Shown piece after piece: positions 16,357 through 24,750 of a DNA stretch of 64,000 bases (its first letter is position 1; each line of letters begins with the position of its first letter). The notes beneath the pieces were generated by a model that searched no databases, was not told the DNA's origin, and was given only the letters and a program-made list of their open reading frames with translations. The position numbers were made by a program, and so were the translations under genes. Origin of the DNA: JBPOFM01 sp051252455 (GTDB lineage: Bacteria; Bacteroidota; Bacteroidia; Flavobacteriales; Flavobacteriaceae); assembly GCA_051252455.1 (NCBI GenBank), contig JBPOFM010000004.1, positions 253,141 through 317,140 of the forward strand, in the 5' to 3' direction.

Positions 16357-17589
16357 ATGAAAATATTCAACTATTTATACTACAACGTTGGCCACGCGTA
16401 CATTGATACGTTTCGTGGCTTGTCTAAAGAAGTGTGGTGGCTTGCACTCATCACTCTTATCAATCGGGCTGGCACTATGGTGATTCCGTTTCTTTCTTTA
16501 TACTTGACGACGAATCTCAAATTTACGCTGGATGATGTCGCATGGATTATGACTGCTTTTGGATTGGGCTCAATTGCTGGCTCGTGGCTTGGTGGAAAGT
16601 TAACGGATAAAATAGGCTATTATAAAGTCATGTCTTCTAGTTTGTTTTTAAGCGGTTTACTGTTCATCGGATTTCAATTTCTAAATACGTTCACAGGCAT
16701 TTGCATAGGAATTTTTATCTTGATGACTGTAGCAGATATGTTCCGTCCAGCAATGTTTGTAGCACTAAACGCCTACAGCAAACCAGAAAACAAAACCCGA
16801 AGTGTAACGCTCATTCGTCTTGCCATCAACCTCGGATTTTCTGCAGGCCCAGCCCTTGGTGGTTTCATTATTACGACGATGAGTTATGGCGGTTTATTTT
16901 GGGTAGATGGTATTACTTGTATGATAGCCGCCATTGCTCTGTTGAATGTATTGCATCCGAAAAAATCCAAAGTACTCGACATGGAAGTCAATCCGAATCC
17001 AAAATCGGCATATACAGACAAACCGTTTATGATCTTTTTTGTGGCAATGATTATTTTTGGAGTGGTGTTCCTTCAATTTTTGTCCACTTTACCTTACTTT
17101 TATAAAGAAAGTGTTGGTTTAACGGAGTTTGAAATAGGATTATTAATGGCACTCAATGGGCTCCTCATTTTTGTGTTTGAAATGCCGCTCATCAAATGGT
17201 TAGAGGAAAAAGGCTATACAAAAGTAGGACTGATGATCTTCGGATTAATCCTAACAACTGTGAGTTATCTGTTTTTGATTGACACTCCAATGATTGCCTT
17301 GATTGTCATCAGTATGATCATTGTCACTTTTGGCGAAATGATTGTATTTCCATTTTCAAATGCTTTCTCTTTAAAACGTTCGAAACGTGGATTGCAGGGC
17401 GAATATATGGCGTTGTACAGCATTGCCTTTTCGATTTCACATGTCTTCGGACACAATCTTGGATTCCACTTTATTGATTCCTTCGGATTTGACAATACAT
17501 GGATTTTAATGGCTGTTCTCGGAACCATCGGCATCATTTTATTGTATATTTTGAAAGATTTTATGAAAACCTCCAACGAGGAAAGTTAG
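16357..17589 (+). CDS. Major facilitator superfamily transporter
   Basis: A 410-aa inner-membrane MFS permease with about 12 hydrophobic helices. The A-like motif GSWLGGKLTDKIGYYKV joins helices 2 and 3, and RLAINLGFSAGPALGG is the helix 4-5 drug/proton antiporter-like segment. Substrate unknown. It is followed after 4 bases by ypdA, so the two share an operon; a hairpin just upstream may regulate it. Confidence 0.9.
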   Translation: MKIFNYLYYNVGHAYIDTFRGLSKEVWWLALITLINRAGTMVIPFLSLYLTTNLKFTLDDVAWIMTAFGLGSIAGSWLGGKLTDKIGYYKVMSSSLFLSGLLFIGFQFLNTFTGICIGIFILMTVADMFRPAMFVALNAYSKPENKTRSVTLIRLAINLGFSAGPALGGFIITTMSYGGLFWVDGITCMIAAIALLNVLHPKKSKVLDMEVNPNPKSAYTDKPFMIFFVAMIIFGVVFLQFLSTLPYFYKESVGLTEFEIGLLMALNGLLIFVFEMPLIKWLEEKGYTKVGLMIFGLILTTVSYLFLIDTPMIALIVISMIIVTFGEMIVFPFSNAFSLKRSKRGLQGEYMALYSIAFSISHVFGHNLGFHFIDSFGFDNTWILMAVLGTIGIILLYILKDFMKTSNEES

Positions 17590-17593
17590 ATTT

Positions 17594-18571
17594 ATGAGCG
17601 AACACAAACAAATAATTATCATTGGCGCAGGACCTATCGGGATTGCCTGTGCATTGGAATGTAAAAAAAGGAATTGGGATTATGTGGTGATCGAAAAAGG
17701 CACTTTGACCAATTCCCTTTACAATTATCCCAAAAATATGACCTTCTTTTCAACATCTGAAAAACTGGAGATTGATGACATTCCATTCATCAGTAATAAT
17801 CCCAAGCCGACAAGAGATGAGGCATTGGAGTATTATAGGCGAGTGACAACTTCTAATAAGTTGAATATTCATTTATATGAAACAGTTCAGTCTATAGAAA
17901 AAGACGAGGATAATTTTAAAATCACCACGGACAAGACTGCATACGAATCCCAAAAAATCATCATCGCTTCGGGCTTTTATGACATCCCGAATCGTTTAAA
18001 TGTCCCTGGCGAACAATTGCCGAAAGTCACACATTATTACAAAGAAGCACATGCTTACGCATTGCAAAATGTGATTGTGGTGGGCGCTAGCAATTCCTCG
18101 GTTGATGCCGCTCTAGAAATTTGGCGCAAAGGTGGGAAGGTAACCATGATAATCAGAGATAGTCAAATTGGCGAACGTGTCAAATATTGGGTACGACCAG
18201 ACATCATCAATCGCATTGAAGAAGGGAGCATCAAAGCGTTTTATAATTCAGAAATCACAGAGATAAAGGAAACTGAAGTTACGCTACAAACACCTGATGG
18301 ATCTAAAACACTTCCAAATGATTTTGTAGTGGCTTTGACTGGCTATCAACCTAATTTCGAATTTCTAAAAGACGCTGGTGTAACACTATCTGATGATAAA
18401 TTAAAGCTGCCAAACTACAATCCAGAAACGATGGAAACCAACGTGGAAGGTTTATATTTAGCAGGTGTCATATGTGGTGGCATGGAAACGCATAAATGGT
18501 TTATCGAAAATTCAAGAGTCCATGCAAAATTAATTGCAAATCACTTGGAAAATATTAATTTCACGGTCTAA
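17594..18571 (+). CDS. ypdA: YpdA-type NAD(P)-dependent disulfide reductase-like flavoprotein
   Basis: A 325-aa FAD/NAD(P) oxidoreductase of the YpdA family, whose Bacillus and Staphylococcus members reduce bacillithiol disulfide. Two dinucleotide motifs are present: IIGAGPIGIACALE at residues 9-22 and VVGASNSSVDAALEIWRKGG at about 160. The family segment NMTFFSTSEKLEI follows the FAD motif. The C-terminal GLYLAGVICGGM carries the FAD-contacting Asp/Gly region. Bacillithiol use is inferred from family; some Bacteroidetes make it. Confidence 0.88.
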   Translation: MSEHKQIIIIGAGPIGIACALECKKRNWDYVVIEKGTLTNSLYNYPKNMTFFSTSEKLEIDDIPFISNNPKPTRDEALEYYRRVTTSNKLNIHLYETVQSIEKDEDNFKITTDKTAYESQKIIIASGFYDIPNRLNVPGEQLPKVTHYYKEAHAYALQNVIVVGASNSSVDAALEIWRKGGKVTMIIRDSQIGERVKYWVRPDIINRIEEGSIKAFYNSEITEIKETEVTLQTPDGSKTLPNDFVVALTGYQPNFEFLKDAGVTLSDDKLKLPNYNPETMETNVEGLYLAGVICGGMETHKWFIENSRVHAKLIANHLENINFTV

Positions 18572-18583
18572 AAGAGTTAGGAT

Positions 18584-19114
18584 ATGGAACGCCCAGAACA
18601 CCAAACACCTATTTATAAAAAAGTAAAGGAAATCGAATTATTGGTGGATTCCATCATCGAATTCGTAAGAGATTCAGACCTTCCCCTTGCGGACGATTTT
18701 GACCGTGAAAGTCTAAAGTCCGTATTAATAGATATGGAAGAAAACGCACATGAAATTCCTATGCTGGTTTCGGAAGCTTCGCTACCTGAAATGCCTTACG
18801 ATTTTAGAATGGAAAACGCGGTGTTTGTAAAAAGTGCCGCCTTTGAATTGATAGAGTCTGCGCTCCATATTGAAAATTTGGGTTTTAAAGATATCGACTA
18901 TCTCGACCTATTATATGATGAAATCGAAGTTCTGAGACTTTTATTTATCGATTGGATTAAAACTTTCGAGCTTTGGAAATACGACTGCGACGATTGGGGA
19001 CTTTTCGAACCTGACGGAATTGAACTGATCCAAGAAGAACCATTGGAAGGACGCAATTTTGGAATCTTTGATGACGATGACGACGAGGATGATGATGACG
19101 ATGATTTGGATTGA
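18584..19114 (+). CDS. Conserved hypothetical helical protein with acidic tail
   Basis: A 176-aa, mostly helical, acidic protein beginning PEHQTPIYKKVKEIELLVDSI and ending in an uninterrupted Asp-rich tail of about 15 residues. The N-terminus resembles that of the protein at 19749 (PIYKKxxxI), suggesting a shared four-helix fold. No named domain is certain. It follows ypdA by 12 bases and is probably the third gene of that operon. Confidence 0.75.
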   Translation: MERPEHQTPIYKKVKEIELLVDSIIEFVRDSDLPLADDFDRESLKSVLIDMEENAHEIPMLVSEASLPEMPYDFRMENAVFVKSAAFELIESALHIENLGFKDIDYLDLLYDEIEVLRLLFIDWIKTFELWKYDCDDWGLFEPDGIELIQEEPLEGRNFGIFDDDDDEDDDDDDLD

Positions 19115-19185
19115 TGAAATACAGTTGGCAGTGCCCTTAATTAATGTTAAGCTAAAAGCTAACTCCAAATGCCATCAACTCCCAA

Positions 19186-19629
19186 CTACCTTAACGGTTT
19201 CACATCATTAAAACTTACCACATGCGACAACACAATCTGTGTTTTAGTTTCACCATAAATAATGAGTTGATCGATAAAAGATTCTAAATGCTTTTGATTT
19301 TTCAATACTACTTCCATCACAATATTTTCATTACCTGTGATTCGGTAGCAATTCAGAACTTCGTCGTAGGTTTTCACTTTATCAAGAAATGGTTTTAACA
19401 TTCCCATAAAAGCACGGAGCGTTATAATAGCTTTCAATTGATACCCTGCTTCAATTGGCGAAATATGGGTATGATACCCTCTGATGATGCCTGCATCCTC
19501 CATCTTTTTGATACGCTCCGACACTGCTGGCGAACTAATGCCAACCTGCCTTCCGATTTCCGCATTCGACTGCCGCGCATTATTCTGTAAACATTTTAAA
19601 ATGTTCCAGTTAAGATTGTCTATCTTCAT
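19186..19629 (-). CDS. Lrp/AsnC family transcriptional regulator
   Basis: A 147-aa regulator. Residues 1-50 form the winged helix-turn-helix (NARQSNAEIGRQVGISSPAVSERIKKMEDAGII), and residues 60-140 the RAM/AsnC ligand-binding dimerisation domain (YRITGNENIVMEVV). Members respond to amino acids. Divergent to the 19749 gene and facing the ypdA operon; its target is not evident. A TATATTTG promoter box lies upstream. Confidence 0.93.
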   Translation of the reverse strand: MKIDNLNWNILKCLQNNARQSNAEIGRQVGISSPAVSERIKKMEDAGIIRGYHTHISPIEAGYQLKAIITLRAFMGMLKPFLDKVKTYDEVLNCYRITGNENIVMEVVLKNQKHLESFIDQLIIYGETKTQIVLSHVVSFNDVKPLR

Positions 19630-19666
19630 TGAAGGAAATTTAACTATAAAAACTTAAATATTAAAG

Positions 19667-19674
19667 CAAATATA
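19667..19674 (-). promoter_or_regulatory. Candidate -7 promoter element for the Lrp gene
   Basis: TATATTTG on the minus strand, 37 bases before the regulator ATG. Confidence 0.5.
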
Positions 19675-19748
19675 CAATTTTGCCTTCATATCGAAAGTAT
19701 TGTATGAAGTCTTCTTGCTATTTTTGGATTGCTATTATTTGACAGATT

Positions 19749-20141
19749 ATGTACCACATCCCATCTCACCTATCTGACTTGCCGATTTATAAAAAGGCTA
19801 TGGATATTATTATCCTATCACGGAGCATTTCTACCTATCTGAATCAAGATTTATGTTATTTGAAATCCGATGGAAGCGAAGATGCCAACATCTATTTTTC
19901 TGGTGATATAGTTCAACAATCTTCCTCATTGGCACCAGAAATTGTCAATGCCGAGTTGGAGCGCTATACTGATAACAAGCACAAACACATCGCTTCGTTG
20001 GAGCGTTTGACAAATTTATTATATAGCAACTGCAAACGCCTTGAGCGCTGTGATAGCAATGGTAAAGACTACTTGCCCATCTTGCGTAGTGAACTGCGTA
20101 AATTCAGAAGATTGCAGCATTCATGGATGATGACCTTATAG
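19749..20141 (+). CDS. Conserved hypothetical helical protein
   Basis: A 130-aa helical protein starting MYHIPSHLSDLPIYKKAMDIIILSRSI. The pattern of amphipathic helices (to about 50, 60-90, 95-125) suggests a four-helix bundle, similar in outline to S23/Avd-like bundles and to the protein at 18584. No function can be given. It converges on sigZ with one base between the stops. Confidence 0.7.
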   Translation: MYHIPSHLSDLPIYKKAMDIIILSRSISTYLNQDLCYLKSDGSEDANIYFSGDIVQQSSSLAPEIVNAELERYTDNKHKHIASLERLTNLLYSNCKRLERCDSNGKDYLPILRSELRKFRRLQHSWMMTL

Positions 20142-20142
20142 T

Positions 20143-20682
20143 CTAATGGCACATAGTGCAGTCTTGTTTATCCTTGATTTCGCCCACTAAATAACCGTCC
20201 TCATTCATTTTAAAGTCGCAGCAATCCATAAATCCTTGGGCTATCATCTTTCGACCTCTCTGAATTTGTGATTTTATAGTTGGCAATGGTAAATGTAATT
20301 GTTCTGCCACATCAGCCTGCTTTAAGCCCTTAATGTCTGAAAGGAACAAGGGGTCGCGGTATTTCTTCGGAAGACTTTTGATAATGCCTCGCAAACAATC
20401 TTCTTTTGTATGCTCAAGTTTTTGATCTTCAAATAGCATATCGCTATCCGACAATTCATATGTGAAGTTATTCGCCCTAAAATAATCCATCACTGTAAAT
20501 CTTGCAATGGAGAATAACCATGATTTCACCCTGCCCTCATCATTCAACTGGTGTAATTTGGTATGTACTTTAATAAATGTCTCTTGAAGTAGATCATCAG
20601 TGACCGCAGCATCTTTTACTTTACTCAATATAAAGTGCTTCAGATCCTCTGCGTATAAATTCCAAATATGTTTTGTGTTCAT
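20143..20682 (-). CDS. sigZ: RNA polymerase sigma factor, SigZ type (ECF)
   Basis: A 179-aa sigma-70 family ECF factor. Region 2 (LLQETFIKVHTKLH, then RVKSWLFSIARFTVMDYFR) and region 4 (LPKKYRDPLFLSDIKGLKQADVAEQLHLPLPTIKSQIQRGRK) are both clear. After region 4 comes a SigZ-type tail with a Cys pair (MDCCDF) and a terminal CTMCH, which could bind metal. The frame is open 15 codons upstream, but ATG 20682 starts the conserved part. No anti-sigma gene is seen; a 33-aa Cys-rich peptide gene lies 80 bases upstream on the same strand. Confidence 0.9.
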   Translation of the reverse strand: MNTKHIWNLYAEDLKHFILSKVKDAAVTDDLLQETFIKVHTKLHQLNDEGRVKSWLFSIARFTVMDYFRANNFTYELSDSDMLFEDQKLEHTKEDCLRGIIKSLPKKYRDPLFLSDIKGLKQADVAEQLHLPLPTIKSQIQRGRKMIAQGFMDCCDFKMNEDGYLVGEIKDKQDCTMCH

Positions 20683-20762
20683 GACTTGTAATAAGAAAAA
20701 GCGTCTAGGTTGGTATAAAATTACCAAAATAAACGCTTGTGTAATACCTATTTAGTGCAAGC

Positions 20763-20864
20763 TTAACAGTTGCAATTGCTGCAGGCACAGTTTTGGCAAG
20801 TGCAATTTTGACAATTCCCTTTTTGACAACCGTCGCAGTTGCATGTACATTCTGTATGATTCAT
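20763..20864 (-). CDS. 33-aa cysteine-rich (metallothionein-like) peptide
   Basis: ATG at 20864 to TAA at 20763 encodes a 33-residue peptide, MNHTECTCNCDGCQKGN followed by repeated CQNC/CAC/SNC units: 11 cysteines (one third of residues), mostly in C-x-C and C-x2-C spacing. This resembles metallothioneins or other soft-metal-binding peptides. It was below the usual gene-calling length. It is 80 bases upstream of sigZ, whose C-terminus also carries a CxxC motif, and downstream of a 44-aa ORF. Confidence 0.7.
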   Translation of the reverse strand: MNHTECTCNCDGCQKGNCQNCTCQNCACSNCNC

Positions 20865-20977
20865 AATAATTATTTTTAAGGTTCACATCATAGACGTGAA
20901 AACTTCAAAAAAGATGCATCATATTGAAATTATTTTCTATTCGAGACGAAATTAAGTACATCCTATCCGAATAAATA

Positions 20978-21112
20978 CTAATAATGTACTTTACAATAGT
21001 TCACAATCTGGCTTTCGGCCTCATGGTACTTTTCTGATTTAATCGTGTTTAATAACCAGTCAAAGAAATTGGCAGACTGTCTTGAAAAATGATAAGGTAG
21101 TTTTGATTCCAT
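20978..21112 (-). CDS. Small protein, 44 aa
   Basis: ATG 21112 to TAG 20978 encodes MESKLPYHFSRQSANFFDWLL... ending NYCKVHY. The composition is protein-like (amphipathic, aromatic) and a TAAATTTG promoter box lies 47 bases upstream. It is probably the first gene of a unit with the Cys-rich peptide and sigZ. No family is recognised. Confidence 0.55.
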   Translation of the reverse strand: MESKLPYHFSRQSANFFDWLLNTIKSEKYHEAESQIVNYCKVHY

Positions 21113-21159
21113 AATCGTATCAATTAGATGAAACTTAAGTTGATAAATTGAGGGAGAGA

Positions 21160-21167
21160 CAAATTTA
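21160..21167 (-). promoter_or_regulatory. Candidate -7 promoter element for the small ORF/Cys-peptide/sigZ unit
   Basis: TAAATTTG on the minus strand, exact TAnnTTTG match, 47 bases before ATG 21112. Confidence 0.5.
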
Positions 21168-21573
21168 CGACCACCTTAAGCCACTGTCTTAATATTTTAG
21201 ATGAGTTGCAATTTTAAATCTTCAACAGGCTGCTTAAAACAAATATCAACGACCAATGACCTAACTTTTCCATCATAAAAAACCGTACAATATGTTTTAA
21301 ATCATCCTTTTATAGATACGGAAGAAACTGAAGAATTCGATATCAATTACCATCTAGCAAAACATCATTTTCTCCAAGATACAAAAGGAAGCAATAGAAT
21401 TTTCACCCTAAATGGAAACTCAATAAAAATTAATAGAGTTATGATTTTTATTTTTAGGGCCAAACTTCTTATGTGGATAGTAATAGTTTTGTATAACAAT
21501 TAAATATTAGCGTAACAATGACATTTTTAGGATATAATAGTCATTTTAATCGCTCATTAATTCACATATTATT
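21168..21573. other. 406-bp intergenic region, no supported gene
   Basis: An AT-rich stretch. A plus-strand frame is open for about 70 codons (21291-21501, reading HPFIDTEETEEFDIN...) but has no start codon behind an in-frame stop, so it is at best a gene remnant. Nothing else stands out. Confidence 0.5.
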
Positions 21574-22125
21574 ATGGAACCAGCAATCGATAAACTTGAA
21601 CTCTTCTTTAACTCTCTCTTTGCGATAACAGAGAAATCGCTTTTTCTGATTGTATGTTCAAGTATTGGAATATACATAGCAGTCATTCTCTACACACGCT
21701 TATTTGGCAAACGCAGTTTCTCAAAATTATCAAGTTTTGATTTTGCAATGACAGTAGCCGTGGGTTCCATGATCGCAACAACGGTGTTATCGGATTCTGT
21801 AAGTTTTGCAGATGGAGCTATCGGTTTACTTATGGTGTATGCCTTACAATTGATAGCAGCCTTCTTAAGGCGTTATAAGTGGTTTCGAGACCTTATAGAC
21901 AACACTCCCACGCTGTTGATGGATGGGGATGTAATGTTGTGGGACAATATGAAATCTGTAAGAGTGACCGAGGGTGATATCCGATCGAAATTAAGAGAAT
22001 CAAACGTCTCCGAACTTTCTGAAGTTAAGGCGGTCATATTTGAGACGACGGGAGACATCGTCGTGCTACATAAACAACACAACCGACCAATTGAAGATTG
22101 GATCATGGAAGATGTACAACGCTAA
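21574..22125 (+). CDS. DUF421 (YetF-like) membrane protein
   Basis: A 183-aa protein: three N-terminal membrane helices (to about residue 90) and a cytosolic DUF421 domain. The family pattern RLFGKRSFSKLSSFDFAMTVAVGSMIATTVL is clear, followed by LIDNTPTLLMDGDVM and a domain containing DIRSKLRESNVSELSEVKAVIFETTGDI. YetF-type proteins are linked to spore or envelope stress in Bacillus but have no known activity. It is first of a five-gene co-directional run. Confidence 0.92.
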   Translation: MEPAIDKLELFFNSLFAITEKSLFLIVCSSIGIYIAVILYTRLFGKRSFSKLSSFDFAMTVAVGSMIATTVLSDSVSFADGAIGLLMVYALQLIAAFLRRYKWFRDLIDNTPTLLMDGDVMLWDNMKSVRVTEGDIRSKLRESNVSELSEVKAVIFETTGDIVVLHKQHNRPIEDWIMEDVQR

Positions 22126-22158
22126 TGAAAACTATTATAAATAAAAAACAACTTTAGT

Positions 22159-22827
22159 ATGATTGCAGAAGCGGTAACTACGGTCGAACAGGAGTTCAGG
22201 GATTTTATCATCAAACGGAAACATCCATGTCTGATGGCAAATACGGTTTTTATGATGGATAATTACCATATCAAAACCTATAATGATATAACCTCTGATG
22301 CTGTTATTGAACCAATTTTATTAGATATTGAGGCCTATCTGGAACAATATGATTTTGAGTCCAATGAATTTGAATCGCTCATCATCTGTTTTAAAGACAA
22401 TCATTTCAAAACAGAGACAGCATTTGAAACAGCCTTGTGGAATTTTTTGCAAAAATTGCATAACCATGATGATAAAGAATGGGATAAAAATGTCAGCAAC
22501 AATCCAATGGATTCTAACTTTAGTTTCAGTCTCAAAGGAAAGGCTTTTTATATTGTTGGTCTCCACCCAAACAGTTCAAGAATGGCCCGCCAAGCGCCCT
22601 ATTGCACGGTGGTTTTCAACTTGCATTGGCAGTTTGAGCGTTTAAGGGAAATGGGAACCTATCAGACCGTTAAAAAACGAATCCGTAGACGTGATAAAAA
22701 ATTACAAGGAAATATCAATCCTGTGCTTCGCGACTTTGGAACAGATACAGAAACAAAACAGTATAGCGGACGAGAAGTTGAATCGACTTGGAAATGTCCT
22801 TTTCATTCCAAAACACAAAAACCATGA
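22159..22827 (+). CDS. YqcI/YcgG family protein (GntA-like haem-dependent N-hydroxylase homologue)
   Basis: A 222-aa protein of the YqcI/YcgG family. Family segments are PCLMANTVF, FSFSLKGKAFYIVGLHPNSSR, YCTVVFNLHWQFERLR, NINPVLRDFG and the closing WKCPFH. A characterised relative, GntA, is a haem enzyme that N-hydroxylates a guanidine-type precursor of guanitoxin; the activity here is inferred only. The DUF1989 gene starts inside its stop codon (ATGA overlap), strongly suggesting joint function. Confidence 0.87.
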   Translation: MIAEAVTTVEQEFRDFIIKRKHPCLMANTVFMMDNYHIKTYNDITSDAVIEPILLDIEAYLEQYDFESNEFESLIICFKDNHFKTETAFETALWNFLQKLHNHDDKEWDKNVSNNPMDSNFSFSLKGKAFYIVGLHPNSSRMARQAPYCTVVFNLHWQFERLREMGTYQTVKKRIRRRDKKLQGNINPVLRDFGTDTETKQYSGREVESTWKCPFHSKTQKP

Positions 22828-23438
22828 GCCATATCCATATCATATCCCCACAGTCTGGATCGGCCTTTGAACTTAACAAAGGTGACATCCTAACCGTCAT
22901 TGACCCTATGGGACAGCAAGTGAGTGACATGGTCTTATTCAATAAACATGATAAGCGTGAAAAAATTTCCGCAGGTAAGAGCATGGATTTTGAGGAAACC
23001 ATTCTCTTGACCAAAGGTAATTTCCTTTGGAGCAACCGGTCTCAAAAAATGATGAAAATTACAGAAGACCAGAATGGCCGCAACGACTTTCTCTTGGCAC
23101 CCTGTAGCCCAGAAACGTTTCAAATTATGTATGACAACCCAGAATACCATCCCAGTTGTCTAGAAAATTTGCATCGCAATCTCTTGTCCTTCGGTATTGA
23201 TAGAGATGAGATTCCTACAGCTTTCAACATTTTTATGAACGTTCAATTCAATACAAAAGGTAAATTAAAAGTCTTACCTCCTACCTCAAAACCTGGAGAC
23301 ATCATCCGCTTTAAAGCACACATGGATTTAATTGTAGGTCTTACAGCTTGTTCAGCGGAAGATAGCAACGGAGGCACATTCAAACCCATACATTACGTGG
23401 TGACCAATGAAGATGGTCACCTTATTGATAATTTATAA
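22824..23438 (+). CDS. DUF1989 (urea carboxylase-associated/CgdAB-like) protein
   Basis: A 204-aa protein of the DUF1989 family. Relatives, first called urea-carboxylase-associated proteins, form carboxyguanidine deiminase (CgdAB) in guanidine degradation. Visible family segments: GQQVSDMVLFNKHD, FLLAPCSPETFQIMY, NIFMNV, and the metal-site-like DLIVGLTACSAEDSNGG. The ATG at 22824 overlaps the stop of the YcgG gene by 4 bases. No urea or guanidine carboxylase is in the window, so a stand-alone role is possible. Confidence 0.87.
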   Translation: MSHIHIISPQSGSAFELNKGDILTVIDPMGQQVSDMVLFNKHDKREKISAGKSMDFEETILLTKGNFLWSNRSQKMMKITEDQNGRNDFLLAPCSPETFQIMYDNPEYHPSCLENLHRNLLSFGIDRDEIPTAFNIFMNVQFNTKGKLKVLPPTSKPGDIIRFKAHMDLIVGLTACSAEDSNGGTFKPIHYVVTNEDGHLIDNL

Positions 23439-23458
23439 CAAACCAAAACTCAAAAAAC

Positions 23459-24166
23459 ATGAAAAAAATACTGATGGTTCTTACCTCTCACGAAGAGATG
23501 ATCAATACAGATAGCAAAACAGGTTTGTGGATAGGAGAATTTACCGATCCATATTACGAATTCAAGGACAAAGGCTACACCATAACTTTGGCCAGCCCAA
23601 AAGGTGGCGAAGTACCTATTGACCCTTTTAGCGAATTAACAGAGAATATAACTTCAAGCAACCGACGATTTGTCAAAGATGATTTTGCGCAACATGCATT
23701 AAAACACACACTCGAGCTAGAGGATATTTTATCTGAAGATTATGATGCACTTTTTTATCCAGGGGGTCATGGTCCAATGTTCGATCTTGCCAACAATCAA
23801 AAAAGCGCTGAATTGATATTGGAATTTCTAGATGATGCTAAACCTGTGGCGCTCGTATGTCATGGTCCGGCAGCGCTTATCAAAGTGGCAGATATCAATC
23901 CGTCCATTTTAAAGGGTGTACGTGTCACAGGATTTTCCAATGCCGAAGAAAAATTGGTATTCCGCTCCGATAACATTCCTTACACTCTAGAGGACAAACT
24001 GAAGTCGGTAGGTGCTGATTATCATAAAGCCATCATCCCGTTCAATTTGCATATAGAGCAAGATGGACTTATCATTACGGGTCAAAACCCATTGTCAGCA
24101 GGTCCTACAGCCAAGGCACTCATTGACATACTTGAGAGCACTCCAAATCAAACGGACACAGTCTAA
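23459..24166 (+). CDS. DJ-1/PfpI family class I glutamine amidotransferase-like protein
   Basis: A 235-aa member of the DJ-1/PfpI superfamily, closest in layout to Hsp31-like or type 1 GATase-like stress proteins. The nucleophile elbow ALVCHGPAAL carries the reactive Cys; an upstream Glu/Asp and YPGGHGPMFDL form the oxyanion region. Members act as glyoxalase III, deglycase-like enzymes or chaperones. It lies 20 bases after the DUF1989 gene and probably belongs to the same transcript. Confidence 0.9.
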   Translation: MKKILMVLTSHEEMINTDSKTGLWIGEFTDPYYEFKDKGYTITLASPKGGEVPIDPFSELTENITSSNRRFVKDDFAQHALKHTLELEDILSEDYDALFYPGGHGPMFDLANNQKSAELILEFLDDAKPVALVCHGPAALIKVADINPSILKGVRVTGFSNAEEKLVFRSDNIPYTLEDKLKSVGADYHKAIIPFNLHIEQDGLIITGQNPLSAGPTAKALIDILESTPNQTDTV

Positions 24167-24189
24167 CACAGTCATTTACTTTTCCCAAT

Positions 24190-24627
24190 ATGGATAGTTT
24201 AACTTTTTTCATAGCATGGATTTCGTCAGTTACGGTAATGAGTGCCTTCAGTTCTTTATGGAGTGACGTCGCAGATCAAAATTTTCGAGAACACAACTTA
24301 CTGTCTCATATCTTTACCAAGGGTACCCTTCCCACCTTTACCACTAAACAATGGATTGTGGGCTGGGCAATCCACTTTTTTTTTGGTGCTGTTTTCTTGC
24401 TGTGCTATGAAGTGTTATGGAATGTTACAGGCATCGTTCGTTCCGTGGTATGGAGTGTCGCTTTTGGCGTGATCATTGGTATCATTGGCGTACTCGGTTG
24501 GATACTCATGTTCAAATTTTGTAAAGACAGACCGCAGATACCATTCACACATTATTACTTTCACCTCGTACTTGCACATATTGTGTTCAGTTTGACAGCA
24601 TACGGCGTTTATTATATTATGAATTGA
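24190..24627 (+). CDS. Four-helix membrane protein of unknown function
   Basis: A 145-aa integral membrane protein with about four hydrophobic helices (1-20, 55-75, 85-105, 125-143) and a conserved-looking loop (FREHNLLSHIFTKGTLPTFTTKQWIVGW). I do not recognise the family. It ends the run that begins with DUF421 and is followed by a strong terminator. Confidence 0.75.
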   Translation: MDSLTFFIAWISSVTVMSAFSSLWSDVADQNFREHNLLSHIFTKGTLPTFTTKQWIVGWAIHFFFGAVFLLCYEVLWNVTGIVRSVVWSVAFGVIIGIIGVLGWILMFKFCKDRPQIPFTHYYFHLVLAHIVFSLTAYGVYYIMN

Positions 24628-24658
24628 AACAGTAATATAGTAATTGGCTCTATTCAAT

Positions 24659-24701
24659 AAAAAGACCCATGACTTACATATGTAAATCATGGGTCTTTTT
24701 T
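24659..24701 (+). terminator. Intrinsic terminator
   Basis: AAAAAGACCCATGA ... TCATGGGTCTTTTTT, with an inner palindrome TTACATATGTAA and a single mismatch. It ends the DUF421-to-membrane-protein run and also faces the VOC gene from the other side. Confidence 0.88.
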
Positions 24702-24750
24702 AGTCCGCAAAAGGCCGTTTACAATGACTCATTTTGCTTAAATGGTCATT

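Noticed and set aside
21291..21501. Start-less open frame of about 70 codons between the sigZ unit and DUF421
   Set aside because: An in-frame stop precedes it and there is no ATG, GTG or TTG early; composition is weakly protein-like. At best a remnant.
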